Source of the DNA: Teichococcus wenyumeiae
GTDB taxonomy: Bacteria; Pseudomonadota; Alphaproteobacteria; Acetobacterales; Acetobacteraceae
DNA: 64,000 bases
NCBI RefSeq assembly: GCF_003696345.1
Contig: NZ_RFLX01000009.1
Span: 1-64,000, forward strand
Direction: 5' to 3'
Position numbers and translations under genes: made by a program
In this document: positions 19,426 to 28,294 of the stretch, piece after piece
How the letters are laid out: each line of letters starts with the position of its first letter
How positions within the stretch are numbered: position 1 is the stretch's first letter
The notes under the pieces: generated by a model
Seen by the model: only the letters and a program-made list of their open reading frames with translations
What the model was told of the DNA's origin: nothing
Database searches by the model: none

Positions 19426-20409
19426 ATGTTCCGCAGGATTTCCCTGCGCAGGCTTTTCTGCGCATTGCCTTTGGCTGCCTTGATGGCCGCGCCCGCCCTC
19501 GCGCAGGGCGACACGGCCGCCTGGCCCTCCCGCCCCATCCGCTACATCGTGCCCTTCCCGCCAGGCGGGCCCACGGATGTCATCAGTCGCCAGATCGCCG
19601 AGGCGATGCGCGAGGACCTGGGGCAGCCCGTCGTCATCGAGAATGTCGGCGGTGCCAATGGCACCCTCGGCGAAGGGCGCATCACCCGCGCGGCACCGGA
19701 TGGCTACACGATCGGGCTGGGCAATACCGGCACCCATACCATCAACCCCAGCCTCTACCCGGATCTGCCTTACGATGCCGTGGCCGGCTTCACGCCTATC
19801 TCGCTCATCACCGAATACGCCAATATCCTGCTGGTGAACGCGGACCTGCCGGTGCGCGACCTGAAGGAGCTGCTCGCCCTCTCCCGCGCCCGGCCGCTGA
19901 ACTATGCCTCTGCCGGCATCGGCTCCAGCAATCATCTCTCGACCGAGCTGCTGCGCTCCCGCACCGGCCTCGTCGCCGAGCATATCCCCTACAAGGGCAG
20001 CGCCGCCGCCCTGCTGGACCTGACCTCCGGCCGCATCGCCATGATGTTCGACGTGCTCTCCACCGCCCTGCCGGCCATCGACGGCAAGAAGGCCCGGGCC
20101 ATCGCGACCTCCGGCGCGCAGCGGCACCCGCTGCTGCCGGATGTGCCCGCCATCGGCGAAACGGTGCCGGGCTTCGAGTTCAAGGGCTGGATGGCGGTCT
20201 TCGGCCCCGCCGGGCTGCCGCAGCCGATCCGGGACCGGCTGAACCAGTCCATCGCCCACGCGCTGAAGCTGCCGGCCGTGGCGGCACGGCTGACCCAGCA
20301 GGGCTACGAGCCGCGCTCCAGCACCCCCGCCGAACTCGCGCGGCGGATCGAGGCGGATGGCAGGCTCTGGGGCGAAGTGATCCGCAATGCCGGAATCCGG
20401 CCGGAATGA
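19426..20409 (+). CDS. tripartite tricarboxylate transporter binding protein (Bug/TctC family)
   Basis: 327 residues with a signal peptide (MFRRISLRRLFCALPLAALM, cleavage after APALAQ). The mature protein opens with YIVPFPPGGPTDVISRQIAEAM and contains ENVGGANGTLGEGRITRAAPDGYTIG (positions 19639-19716), both hallmarks of Bug proteins, which bind small carboxylates in the periplasm. No tctA or tctB membrane genes are nearby, so it is an orphan receptor or uses a remote transporter. The stop overlaps an upstream possible start of the next tctC gene, and both likely share one mRNA with the EthD gene. Confidence 0.92.
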   Translation: MFRRISLRRLFCALPLAALMAAPALAQGDTAAWPSRPIRYIVPFPPGGPTDVISRQIAEAMREDLGQPVVIENVGGANGTLGEGRITRAAPDGYTIGLGNTGTHTINPSLYPDLPYDAVAGFTPISLITEYANILLVNADLPVRDLKELLALSRARPLNYASAGIGSSNHLSTELLRSRTGLVAEHIPYKGSAAALLDLTSGRIAMMFDVLSTALPAIDGKKARAIATSGAQRHPLLPDVPAIGETVPGFEFKGWMAVFGPAGLPQPIRDRLNQSIAHALKLPAVAARLTQQGYEPRSSTPAELARRIEADGRLWGEVIRNAGIRPE

Positions 20410-20435
20410 CCCGCGCACCAGAGAGGGAGGCTACC

Positions 20436-21398
20436 ATGCTGAACAGGCGCAACATCCTGGCCATGCTCGGCGCCCTGGCCCTGGCCCGGCCCGCGCTGGC
20501 GCAGGGGCTGCCCGGCCGCACCATCCGCCTCGTCGTGCCCTTCGCGCCCGGCGGCAACAGCGACATCGTCGCGCGCAAGATCGCGGAACGGCTGGGCGCG
20601 CATCTCGGCACCGGCGTGGTGGTGGAGAACAAATCCGGCGGCGGCGGCACGGTGGGCACCGAGGAGGTGACGCGCGCCACGCCCGACGGCACCACCCTGC
20701 TCTTCCACACGGCGGCCGTGGCCATCGAGGCATCGCTGCGCCGAGGCCTCAGCTACGACGTGCGGCGGGACCTGGTGCCGGTGACGCAGATCGCCGAGAC
20801 GCCCTTCGCCTTCATGGTCAACCCGGGCCTGCCCGTCACCACGATCCCGGAGCTGATCGCCTATGCCAAGGCCAATCCGGGCAGGCTGAACTACGGCTCC
20901 TCCGGCACGGGCAGCTCGGTGCATCTCTCGCTGGAATATTTCCGCGTGAAGACCGGCATCGAGATGACGCATGTGCCCTACCGTGGCGCCGCGCCATCGC
21001 TGGTGGCACTGGCCAGCAACGAGGTGCAGCTGGTGCTCGACACCCTCTCCACCTCGAAGCCGCTGGCGGAGACAGGGCGGGCACGCGGCATCGGCGTGGC
21101 CTCGGCCGAGCGGTCGCCGATCTGGCCGGAGCTGCCCACGGTGAACGAAAGCGTGCCGGGCTATTCCGTCAGCATCTGGCACGGCATCTTCGCGCCGCGC
21201 GGCACCCCGCCCGCCACGGTCGCCGCGCTGAACCAAGCCCTGCGGACGGTGATGGGTGCCGGGGATATGCAGGACTGGTCCCGGCAACTCGGCTTCCGCA
21301 TCGTGACCTCGGAGCCCGAGGCCTTCAGTGGCTTCTTCCAGCGGCAGATCGCGCTCTGGGCTGACGTGGTGGCGAAAAGCGGTGTGACGGTGGACTGA
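20436..21398 (+). CDS. tripartite tricarboxylate transporter binding protein (Bug/TctC family)
   Basis: 320 residues. I chose ATG 20436 because gagagggagg lies 5 bases before it and the product then starts MLNRRNILAMLGALALARPALAQ, a clean signal peptide; the longer start at 20406 adds ten hydrophilic residues. The mature part shows IRLVVPFAPGGNSDIVARKIAE and ENKSGGGGTVGTEEVTRATPDG (about 20626-20691), as in Bug receptors. It is related to but clearly diverged from the preceding gene, so it is not a recent duplicate and may bind a different acid. A GC-rich hairpin follows the stop codon. Confidence 0.92.
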   Translation: MLNRRNILAMLGALALARPALAQGLPGRTIRLVVPFAPGGNSDIVARKIAERLGAHLGTGVVVENKSGGGGTVGTEEVTRATPDGTTLLFHTAAVAIEASLRRGLSYDVRRDLVPVTQIAETPFAFMVNPGLPVTTIPELIAYAKANPGRLNYGSSGTGSSVHLSLEYFRVKTGIEMTHVPYRGAAPSLVALASNEVQLVLDTLSTSKPLAETGRARGIGVASAERSPIWPELPTVNESVPGYSVSIWHGIFAPRGTPPATVAALNQALRTVMGAGDMQDWSRQLGFRIVTSEPEAFSGFFQRQIALWADVVAKSGVTVD

Positions 21399-21401
21399 GG
21401 C

Positions 21402-21425
21402 GCCGCCCCAGGGGCCCGGGGCGGC
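21402..21425 (+). terminator. GC-rich hairpin between convergent genes
   Basis: gccgcccc (21402-21409) and ggggcggc (21418-21425) pair as an 8-bp stem around an 8-base loop, 3 bases after the second tctC stop and 7 bases before the prfC end. There is no T run on either side, so it is at best a weak terminator or an mRNA 3'-end stabiliser. Confidence 0.4.
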
Positions 21426-21431
21426 CGGCCG

Positions 21432-23084
21432 TCAGGCAGCTTCCACCCCGTGCTGCTCGCGCAGCGCCAGGAAGCGCAGCATCGGCCATTCGTCCTCGGA
21501 CCGCTTGCGGCCCCAGTCGGAAGTAAAGAAGGCCACCGGCTGGTTGTCGTGGTCCTCGGCCATCTGGCTTGGGGCGGTGCGCAGGAAGCGGTCCAGCGCC
21601 GCGCGGTCCTGCGGCCCGTCCTCCTTCGGCGCCACCCAGCGCATGGTGGACCAGGAGGTGTTCTCGAAGGTGATCTGCACGCCGTATTCCGCCTGGATGC
21701 GGCTGCTCAGCACGTCGAGCTGAAGCTGCCCCACCACGCCCACCACGGGCTGGGAGCCGTCCAGCGGGCGGAAGACCTGCACCACGCCCTCATCGGCCAA
21801 CTGGTCCAGCGCCTTGCGCAGCTTCTTGGCCAGCATCGGGTCGTCGAGCCGCACGCGGCGCAGAATTTCGGGCGCGAAGCTCGGCACGCCGCGGAAGTTC
21901 AGTTCCTCGCCATCCGTCAGCGTATCGCCGATGCGCAGCACGCCATGGTTGGCGATGCCCACCACGTCCCCCGGCCAGGCTTCCTCGGCCACCTGCCGTT
22001 CCTTCGCGAAGAAGAAGAGCGGGGCGTTCACCGGGATGGACTTGCCCGTCCGCACCTGCTTCAGCCGCGCGCCCTTGCGGAGGCGCCCCGAGCAGATGCG
22101 CAGGAAGGCCACGCGGTCCCGGTGGTTCAGGTCGGTATTGGCCTGGATCTTGAAGACGAAGCCGGAGAGCTTCTCCTCCTCCGGCTCCACCGTGCGGGTA
22201 TCGGCCCGGCGGGAGGAAGGCGGCGGCGCGAAATTCGCCAAGCCATCCAGCAGGTGCTTCACGCCGAAGCCGCGCAGCGCCGAGCCGAAATAGATCGGCG
22301 TCAGGTGGCCTTCCCGGAACGAGCCCAGCTCGAACTCGGGGTAGACGGCGGCGATCTCGGCGCTTTCCCGCAGCACATCGGCCTGCTCGCCCAGCAGGCT
22401 GTCGATGCGGGGGTCGTCGAGGCCGGAGACCGGCTCGTCCCGCTCGCCCCCCTCGCCCAGCAGGCGCAGGGTGGAATGGGCCATGTCATAGACCCCGGCG
22501 AACTGGCGTCCGGAGCCGATCGGCCAGGTGGCGGGCGTCACGTCGAGGGCGAGAGTCTTCTCGATCTCGTCCAGCAGCTCCAGCGGCTCCCGCGCCTCGC
22601 GGTCCATCTTGTTGATGAAGGTGACGATGGGGATGTCGCGCATCCGGCAGACCTCGAAGAGCTTTCGGGTCTGCGCCTCGATGCCCTTGGCGGCGTCGAT
22701 CACCATCACCGCCGCGTCCACGGCGGAGAGGGTGCGGTAGGTATCCTCGGAGAAGTCCTCGTGGCCCGGCGTGTCCAGCAGGTTGAAGACCTGCCCGGCA
22801 TATTCGAAGGTCATGACCGAGGTCGCGACGGAAATACCGCGGTCCTGCTCGATCTTCATCCAGTCCGAGCGTGTGCGGCGGCGCTCGCCCTTGGCGCGCA
22901 CGGCGCCGGCGATCTGGATGGCGCCGCCCAGCAGCAGCAACTGCTCCGTCAGCGTCGTCTTGCCGGCGTCGGGATGGGCGATGATGGCGAAGGTGCGGCG
23001 GCGGCGCGCCTCGGTGGCGGTCTCGCTCAGCGGCGGCTGGTTGTGGCCCGCAGCAGGGGCATCGGGCGTCTCAAGGTTCTGCAA
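21432..23084 (-). CDS. prfC: peptide chain release factor 3
   Basis: RF3 is the GTPase that recycles RF1 and RF2 from terminated ribosomes. The 550-residue product has G1 AHPDAGKTTLTEQLLL, the effector region RGISVATSVMTF, G3 DTPGHEDFSEDTYR and G4 NKMDREAREPLELLDEIE, the last being typical of RF3 rather than EF-G. The 30-residue N-terminal lead before the GTPase core is slightly longer than in E. coli. The gene is monocistronic and divergent from the PRC-barrel gene. Confidence 0.95.
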   Translation of the reverse strand: MQNLETPDAPAAGHNQPPLSETATEARRRRTFAIIAHPDAGKTTLTEQLLLLGGAIQIAGAVRAKGERRRTRSDWMKIEQDRGISVATSVMTFEYAGQVFNLLDTPGHEDFSEDTYRTLSAVDAAVMVIDAAKGIEAQTRKLFEVCRMRDIPIVTFINKMDREAREPLELLDEIEKTLALDVTPATWPIGSGRQFAGVYDMAHSTLRLLGEGGERDEPVSGLDDPRIDSLLGEQADVLRESAEIAAVYPEFELGSFREGHLTPIYFGSALRGFGVKHLLDGLANFAPPPSSRRADTRTVEPEEEKLSGFVFKIQANTDLNHRDRVAFLRICSGRLRKGARLKQVRTGKSIPVNAPLFFFAKERQVAEEAWPGDVVGIANHGVLRIGDTLTDGEELNFRGVPSFAPEILRRVRLDDPMLAKKLRKALDQLADEGVVQVFRPLDGSQPVVGVVGQLQLDVLSSRIQAEYGVQITFENTSWSTMRWVAPKEDGPQDRAALDRFLRTAPSQMAEDHDNQPVAFFTSDWGRKRSEDEWPMLRFLALREQHGVEAA

Positions 23085-23270
23085 GGCTGGTGCTCCGCGC
23101 GCGCGTCGTCCGAGGGTTGGGCGGCATATAGCGTGGCACCGGCCCGAAACCTACCCGGGCAAGGCTGCCACGCGGGGGGCGCGGGGGCGGCGGCAACCCT
23201 GGCCGCCCAGCCGGGTTTCCCGCGCAGGCCGCCGGATCGGGCGGCAGGCTGCGGGAAAGGGTCCAAGGGC

Positions 23271-23675
23271 ATGGTGTCGCGCGTCTCACTCAGTCTGCTG
23301 GCCTTGCTGGCTGCCACCCCTGCCCTGGCGCAGAATGCCCCCGCCGATGGCGGCAGGCAGAGCCCGCCCGGCACCGCCGCCTCCTCCGCCCCCGATGCCA
23401 CCACCCGGACGCTGGACAGCCACCGCTGGCGGGCCAGCGAGCTGATGGAGGCCAAGCTCTATGCCTCCACCAATGAGACTATCGGCGAGATCGAGGACCT
23501 GATCTTCACACCGGAGGGCGGGCTGACCGTCATCGTCTCCATCGACGGCTTCCTGGGCTCGACCAAGAAGCGGGTGGCGGTGCCCTACAACCAGTTGCAG
23601 CACAGCGAGCGCTGGCTGCTGCCCGGCGCCACCAAGGAGTCGGTCGGGCAGATGCCGGAATTCAAGTTCGACTGA
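23271..23675 (+). CDS. exported PRC-barrel domain protein
   Basis: The 134-residue protein starts with a signal peptide (MVSRVSLSLLALLAATPALAQ), a Ser/Ala/Pro linker, then a PRC-barrel domain (about 50-134) recognised by WRASELMEAKLYASTNETIG followed by IEDLIFTPEGGLTVIVSIDGF (positions 23488-23550) and KKRVAVPYNQL. PRC-barrels are small beta barrels found in photosynthetic reaction centre H subunits and RNA-maturation proteins; exported single-domain forms are common in alphaproteobacteria and of unclear function. It is divergent from prfC and converges on the deaminase gene. Confidence 0.87.
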   Translation: MVSRVSLSLLALLAATPALAQNAPADGGRQSPPGTAASSAPDATTRTLDSHRWRASELMEAKLYASTNETIGEIEDLIFTPEGGLTVIVSIDGFLGSTKKRVAVPYNQLQHSERWLLPGATKESVGQMPEFKFD

Positions 23676-23688
23676 CGCCCGGCGCCCT

Positions 23689-24270
23689 TCAAGGGCCGAA
23701 GTCGAATTCGTGCTGGTGTTCCCGGTAAGGGTCGAGCGGGTCCTCAGCCCGCCGGGCCTCGTCCCGGTTCAGGCCCAGGGCATCCAGTTGCTCCCCGGTG
23801 ATGGCGGAGAATTCCACCCCCGCCTCCCGCAGCATGTCGATGGCCAGCAGGCCGACCTTGTCCCAGTAAGAATCGGTGCTGGCGCGCGGTGCCGCCGCCA
23901 CCACCCGGCGCACGCCGGACTGGATCAGCAGCGTGGCGCACACGTTGCACACCGGCTTGCCCACCACATAGGCGTCGCAGCCGCGCGCGGCATGGCCGGC
24001 ATTCAGCAGGGCGTTCTGCTCGGCATGCAGGATCATCTGCAGCTTGCGGGCCTTGTTCTCCAGCCGCTCCACGCTGTCCTCGACATTGGCGGGGAAGCCG
24101 TTGAAGCCGGTGGCGACGATGCGGGCATGCGGCTGGTTCACCAGCACCGCCCCCACCTTGGCGCGCGGATCCTTGGACCACTGGGCGATGTGGTTCGCCA
24201 GGCCGATATAGCGGCTGTCCCACCTGTCCCGCTTACCGGGCTGGTTGTCGAAGCTGTTCGGGTTGCTCAT
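23689..24270 (-). CDS. dCMP deaminase family protein
   Basis: 193 residues of the zinc-dependent cytidine/deoxycytidylate deaminase fold: HAEQNALLNAG (His82, catalytic Glu84) and KPVCNVCA (Cys108, Cys111) form the zinc site. The N-terminal WDSRYIGLANHIAQWSKDP resembles dCMP deaminases, which make dUMP for thymidylate synthesis; a late-competence ComEB-type deaminase is an alternative. I chose ATG 24270 because the product then begins right before the conserved part; an earlier ATG at 24312 adds fourteen Cys/Gly-rich residues. It is convergent with the PRC-barrel gene, 13 bases away. Confidence 0.85.
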   Translation of the reverse strand: MSNPNSFDNQPGKRDRWDSRYIGLANHIAQWSKDPRAKVGAVLVNQPHARIVATGFNGFPANVEDSVERLENKARKLQMILHAEQNALLNAGHAARGCDAYVVGKPVCNVCATLLIQSGVRRVVAAAPRASTDSYWDKVGLLAIDMLREAGVEFSAITGEQLDALGLNRDEARRAEDPLDPYREHQHEFDFGP

Positions 24271-24438
24271 GCCCCACCCTGTGCCACACCTGCATCCATA
24301 GGTTGAGGACACCCCGGCACGAAGGCAAGCGACAGACCGTTGACCCTGCGCCCGCGCCGTGCAGCAATCTCGTTTCGCGAAACGCTTGGAACAAAGGCGA
24401 CGCGAGGGATGCCTTCACGCATTGCGGAGACACGACCA

Positions 24439-26043
24439 ATGGACCACTCGCCGGCTTTCCTGCGCCGCCGTGCTTTTTTCGCCCTGCCCGCCGCCGCGCT
24501 TCTGGCTGGCAGCCTGCCCGTGGCCCCGGCGCGCGCCCAGGGCCAGAGCCAGAGCCTGACCCTGGCCGTCGCGGCCCCACCGACGTCGCTGGACCCGCAC
24601 TATCACACGCTCTCCCCCAACAACATGGTGGCGGAGCACTTCTTCGATAAGCTGGTGGACCGCGACAACGCCTCCAAGATCCAGCCGGGCCTGGCGGAAT
24701 CCTGGAAGCTGCTGGACGACACCACCTGGGAATTCAAGCTGCGCAAGGGCGTCAAGTTCTCCAACGGCGACGAGTTCAACGCCGAGGACGTGGTGGCGAC
24801 GCTGAAGCGCATCCCCTCCGTGACCAACAGCCCGGGGCCCTTCACCATCTATTCCCGGGCGGTGATCGGCCACGAGATCGTGGACCCCCACACCATCCGC
24901 CTCAAGACGGCCGAGATCTACCCCCTGCTGCCGCAGGACCTGAGCTGGATCTACGTCATCCACCGCTCGATGGTGAACGCCGCGACGGGGGACTTCAACA
25001 ACGGCAAGGCGATGATCGGCACCGGGCCGTTCCGCCTGCAGTCCTTCACGCCCGACGACCGCGTGGTGATGACGCGGAACGACAACTACTGGGGCGAGAA
25101 GCCGGACTGGGCCACCGTCACCTACCGCTTCGTGCCCAATGACGGCGTGCGGGTGGCGGCGCTGCTCTCCGGCGACGTGCAGATGATCGACGTGGTGCCG
25201 CCGGCCGATACGCCGCGCCTGAAGACCACGCAGGGCATCTCCTTCTCCGAGATTCCCAGCCTGCGCTGCATCTACCTGAAGCTGGACGAGGCGCACGACA
25301 GCTCCCCCTTCATCACGGACAATGCCGGCAAGAAGCTGGACAAGAACCCGCTGCGGGACCTGCGGGTGCGCAAGGCCCTGAGCATGGCGATCAACCGCCA
25401 GGCCGTCGTGGACCGGGTGATGCAGGGCGCGGCCCTGCCCGCCGGGCAGATGATGCCGCCGGGCGCCAATGGCTTCGACGAGAGCATCCCCGTCCAGAAG
25501 TTCGACGCGGATGGCGCCAAGAAGCTGCTGGCCGAGGCGGGCTATCCGCAGGGCTTCAAGATCTCGCTGCTCGGCCCCAACAACCGCTACGTCAATGACG
25601 CGCAGATCATCCAGGCCGTCGCGCAGATGTGGCAGCGCATCGGCGTGCAGACGACTGTGGACGCCGTCCCCTTCTCCGTGCTGGCGCAGCGGCAGGCGCG
25701 CAACGACCTTTCCGCCATGCTGATCGGCTGGGCGACGGGTGGCGAGCCCTCCACCGCGCTGAAGAGCGTGCTGATGACGCGCAACAACGAGAAGGGCTTC
25801 GGCAGCACCAACTTCTCCGGCTATTCCAACACGGAAGTGGACAAGCTGGTGATCGAGGGCCTGCGCACGGCCGATGACGAGAAGCGCGAGAGCGTCTTCA
25901 AGCAGGCCATGAAGCTGGCCATGGACGATGTGGGCGTGATCCCGCTGCACATGCAGAAGAACATCTGGGCGTTGCGCGGTGCGCTGAAGTACGAGCCGCG
26001 GGCGGATGAATATACCGTGGCGATGAATGTGAAGCGGGGCTGA
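24439..26043 (+). CDS. ABC transporter substrate-binding protein, family 5 (peptide/nickel type)
   Basis: 534 residues: a signal peptide with twin arginines (FLRRRAFFALPAAALLAGS, cleavage near APARAQ), then a SBP_bac_5 domain with SLDPHYHTLSPNNMVAEHFF, WEFKLRKGVKFSNGDEFNAE and IGTGPFRLQSF. Such proteins bind peptides, opines or other oligomers in the periplasm for DppBCDF-type transporters. No matching permease or ATPase is adjacent; the ABC genes downstream are on the opposite strand and belong to the polar amino acid type. It is related to the tandem pair at 56-59 kb but clearly less similar to them than they are to each other. Confidence 0.92.
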   Translation: MDHSPAFLRRRAFFALPAAALLAGSLPVAPARAQGQSQSLTLAVAAPPTSLDPHYHTLSPNNMVAEHFFDKLVDRDNASKIQPGLAESWKLLDDTTWEFKLRKGVKFSNGDEFNAEDVVATLKRIPSVTNSPGPFTIYSRAVIGHEIVDPHTIRLKTAEIYPLLPQDLSWIYVIHRSMVNAATGDFNNGKAMIGTGPFRLQSFTPDDRVVMTRNDNYWGEKPDWATVTYRFVPNDGVRVAALLSGDVQMIDVVPPADTPRLKTTQGISFSEIPSLRCIYLKLDEAHDSSPFITDNAGKKLDKNPLRDLRVRKALSMAINRQAVVDRVMQGAALPAGQMMPPGANGFDESIPVQKFDADGAKKLLAEAGYPQGFKISLLGPNNRYVNDAQIIQAVAQMWQRIGVQTTVDAVPFSVLAQRQARNDLSAMLIGWATGGEPSTALKSVLMTRNNEKGFGSTNFSGYSNTEVDKLVIEGLRTADDEKRESVFKQAMKLAMDDVGVIPLHMQKNIWALRGALKYEPRADEYTVAMNVKRG

Positions 26044-26050
26044 TGCCGCT

Positions 26051-26075
26051 GGGGCGGCGCCGGTGGCGCCGCCCC
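26051..26075. terminator. GC hairpin between convergent genes
   Basis: An 11-bp perfect stem (ggggcggcgcc 26051-26061, ggcgccgcccc 26065-26075) closes a 3-base loop between the convergent binding-protein and ATPase genes. No T run follows on either strand, so it may end or protect transcripts rather than act as a classical terminator. Confidence 0.5.
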
Positions 26076-26077
26076 GC

Positions 26078-26866
26078 TCAGGCAATCTGCCCAAAGATTC
26101 CATGCATGCGGCCCAGGAAGCTCCTGAGCCGCTCGCTTTCCGGGTTGCCGAACACCTCCTTCGGTGGCCCCGCCTGCGCCACTTGCCCGCCATCCAGGAA
26201 CACCACGCGGTCGGACACGTCGCGCACAAACAGCATCTCGTGGCTCACTAGCAGCATGGTCATGCCGCTCTCGGCCAGCTTCTGCATCACGCCCAGCACC
26301 TCGGCCACCAGTTCCGGGTCCAGGGCACTGGTCACCTCGTCGAACAACAGCAGGCGCGGCTGCATCGCCACCGCGCGGGCGATCGCCACCCGCTGCTGCT
26401 GTCCGCCGGAAAGCTGGTAAGGATAGTACCCACGCCGCTCCGCCAGCCCCACGCGCTCCAGCCAATGGCCAGCGATGTCGCGTGCCTCGGCCGCGCCCTT
26501 CCCCAGCACCTTTGTCAGCCCCAGCATGATGTTGCCTTCGGCCGTCAGGTGCGGAAACAGGTTGAACTGCTGGAACACCATGCCGATGCGCGCCCGCTGG
26601 GCGGAGACTTTTGCTTCACTCAGCCGCCGGCGCTTCCCGCCCTCCATGCGATAGCCGATGGGGTCGCCATCCAGCAGGATCTCGCCGCCGTCATGCTCCT
26701 CCAGCAGGTTCACGCAGCGCAGGAAGGTCGTCTTGCCGGAGCCGGAGGCGCCGATCAGCGACACCACCTGCCCCTGGCGCACATCCAGGTCAATGCCCTT
26801 CAGCACTTCCACATTGCCGAAGCTCTTGCGGACGCCGCGTGCCCGCAGCAGCACTTCCTCGCCCAT
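26078..26866 (-). CDS. polar amino acid ABC transporter ATP-binding protein
   Basis: 262 residues with Walker A IGASGSGKTTFLRCVNLLE, Q-loop FQQFNLFPHLTAEGN, signature LSGGQQQRVAIARA and Walker B LLLFDEVTSALDPELV, the GlnQ/HisP subfamily. An in-frame upstream extension belongs to another frame of the permease gene; MGEEVLLRARGVRKSFG is the natural start, preceded by GAGCGGAGGACGC (GGAGG 5 bases before ATG). It is the last gene of the operon dadA-like, binding protein, permease, permease, ATPase. It powers uptake of an amino acid or opine whose identity is inferred only from neighbouring oxidases. Confidence 0.94.
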   Translation of the reverse strand: MGEEVLLRARGVRKSFGNVEVLKGIDLDVRQGQVVSLIGASGSGKTTFLRCVNLLEEHDGGEILLDGDPIGYRMEGGKRRRLSEAKVSAQRARIGMVFQQFNLFPHLTAEGNIMLGLTKVLGKGAAEARDIAGHWLERVGLAERRGYYPYQLSGGQQQRVAIARAVAMQPRLLLFDEVTSALDPELVAEVLGVMQKLAESGMTMLLVSHEMLFVRDVSDRVVFLDGGQVAQAGPPKEVFGNPESERLRSFLGRMHGIFGQIA

Positions 26867-26877
26867 GCGTCCTCCGC

Positions 26878-27549
26878 TCAATACCGGATATAGGAAAATC
26901 GCCGCTCCAGCGCCGCGCCGATCTGCGCGATGCAGAAGTTGACGACGAGATAGATGCCGCAGGCCAGCAGATAGAAATCGATCACCATGTAGTTGCGGGC
27001 GATCACCTGCTGAGTGGCCAATAGCAGTTCCACCACGCCGATGACGGAGAGCAGCGTGGTGCCCTTCACGATCTCCAGGCAGGTATTCACCCAGGGCGGC
27101 AGCATGCGGCGGATGGCCTGCGGCACGATCACGTACCACAGCCGCTTGGGGAAGCTCAGCCCGATGGCCTTGGCCGCCTCCATCTGCCCGGCGGGCACGG
27201 ATTGCACGGCGCCGCGCAGGTTTTCCGCCACATGCGCCGTGGCGAAGCCAGCCAGCGCGAAGACCCCGGCCCAGTAGGGCGCCACATTCACCTGGAACAG
27301 CGCCAGCCCGTAATAGGTGAACAGGATCAGCACCAGCACGGGCATGCCGCGCATGAAGTCCACGTAAAGCCGCACCAGCAGCCGCAGCGGCCACCAGCCA
27401 TAGGTCAGCGCCACGCCGAAGATCAGCCCCGCCAGCGTGGCGAAGACAATGGAGAAGGAGGAGGTGGTGATGGTGGCCCAGAGCCCGCGCCACAGCGCGT
27501 AGCGGGCGGTCCATGCCTCGAAGGCGAAGGTGCCGGGTTGCAGGTCCAT
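26878..27549 (-). CDS. polar amino acid ABC transporter permease
   Basis: 223 residues, five membrane segments, with the HisM/GlnP family pattern: LWRGLWATITTSSFSIVFAT at the start, FMRGMPVLVLILFTYYGL, and the ATPase-contact loop EAAKAIGLSFPKRLWYVIVPQAIR. The second of two non-identical permeases, which probably form a heterodimer. It begins 12 bases after the first permease stop and ends 11 bases before the ATPase start. Confidence 0.93.
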   Translation of the reverse strand: MDLQPGTFAFEAWTARYALWRGLWATITTSSFSIVFATLAGLIFGVALTYGWWPLRLLVRLYVDFMRGMPVLVLILFTYYGLALFQVNVAPYWAGVFALAGFATAHVAENLRGAVQSVPAGQMEAAKAIGLSFPKRLWYVIVPQAIRRMLPPWVNTCLEIVKGTTLLSVIGVVELLLATQQVIARNYMVIDFYLLACGIYLVVNFCIAQIGAALERRFSYIRY

Positions 27550-27561
27550 GGCCTTCCCCTC

Positions 27562-28230
27562 TCAGCGGATGGCGGCGTAGCGGCGTTCCAGCCGCCGCAA
27601 AGCGCTCGCGATGACGTAGCAGGTGACGAGGTAAAGCGCGCTGGCCGCCAGCCAGGATTCCATGACGCGGAAGGTATTGGCGTTGATCTGCCGCGCTACG
27701 AAGGTCAGTTCCGGGATGGCGATGGCCGCCGCCAGGGACGTGTCCTTGAACAGCGAGATCAGGTTGTTGCTGAAGGCCGGCAGCGTGATGCGGAACATCA
27801 CCGGCAGCACCACGTACCGCTGCCGCTGCCAGGGCCGCAGCCCGATGGCCTTGGCAGCCTCCGTATAGGATTTCGGGATGGAGGCGAGGCCGGCGCGGAA
27901 GACCTCGGTCATATAGGCGCCGGCATAGAGCGAGAGCGTCAGGATGAAGCTCTGCGTCTTATCCAGATAGGAAATGTCGAGTTCCGGCAAACCGAAATAC
28001 ACAAAGAAGACCAGCAGCAGCAGCGGCGTGTTGCGGATGAACTCGACATAGAGCCAGACCGGCCAGGACAGCCAGCGCGCCCCATAGACCCGCGCCATGG
28101 CGCAGGCGATGCCAATGACGCTGCCGATGAAGAGCGAGATCACCGCCAGCGAAAGGCCCAGGCCCAGCGCATAAGCAAAGCGGTCCGCATTCCGCCAGAT
28201 CACGGACCAGTCGAAATAGTATTGGATCAT
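27562..28230 (-). CDS. polar amino acid ABC transporter permease
   Basis: 222 residues and five membrane segments. It shows the family motifs YALGLGLSLAVISLFIGSVI, EFIRNTPLLLLVFFVYFGLP and the coupling loop EAAKAIGLRPWQRQRYVVLP. It is paired with the permease directly downstream. A 10-bp hairpin (28258-28282) separates it from the binding-protein gene upstream, a usual device to make more binding protein than membrane subunits. Confidence 0.93.
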   Translation of the reverse strand: MIQYYFDWSVIWRNADRFAYALGLGLSLAVISLFIGSVIGIACAMARVYGARWLSWPVWLYVEFIRNTPLLLLVFFVYFGLPELDISYLDKTQSFILTLSLYAGAYMTEVFRAGLASIPKSYTEAAKAIGLRPWQRQRYVVLPVMFRITLPAFSNNLISLFKDTSLAAAIAIPELTFVARQINANTFRVMESWLAASALYLVTCYVIASALRRLERRYAAIR

Positions 28231-28257
28231 CGAACCTGCCTGTGGCGCGGGAGGAAT

Positions 28258-28282
28258 CCGGCGCCCCAGCGCGGGGCGCCGG
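28258..28282 (-). promoter_or_regulatory. intercistronic hairpin of the amino acid ABC operon
   Basis: ccggcgcccc (28258-28267) and ggggcgccgg (28273-28282) form a perfect 10-bp stem with a 5-base loop between the binding-protein stop and the first permease start. No T run follows, so partial read-through and 3'-end protection of the binding-protein mRNA is the likely role, as known for many ABC operons. Confidence 0.55.
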
Positions 28283-28294
28283 CGGCAGGCCTGG

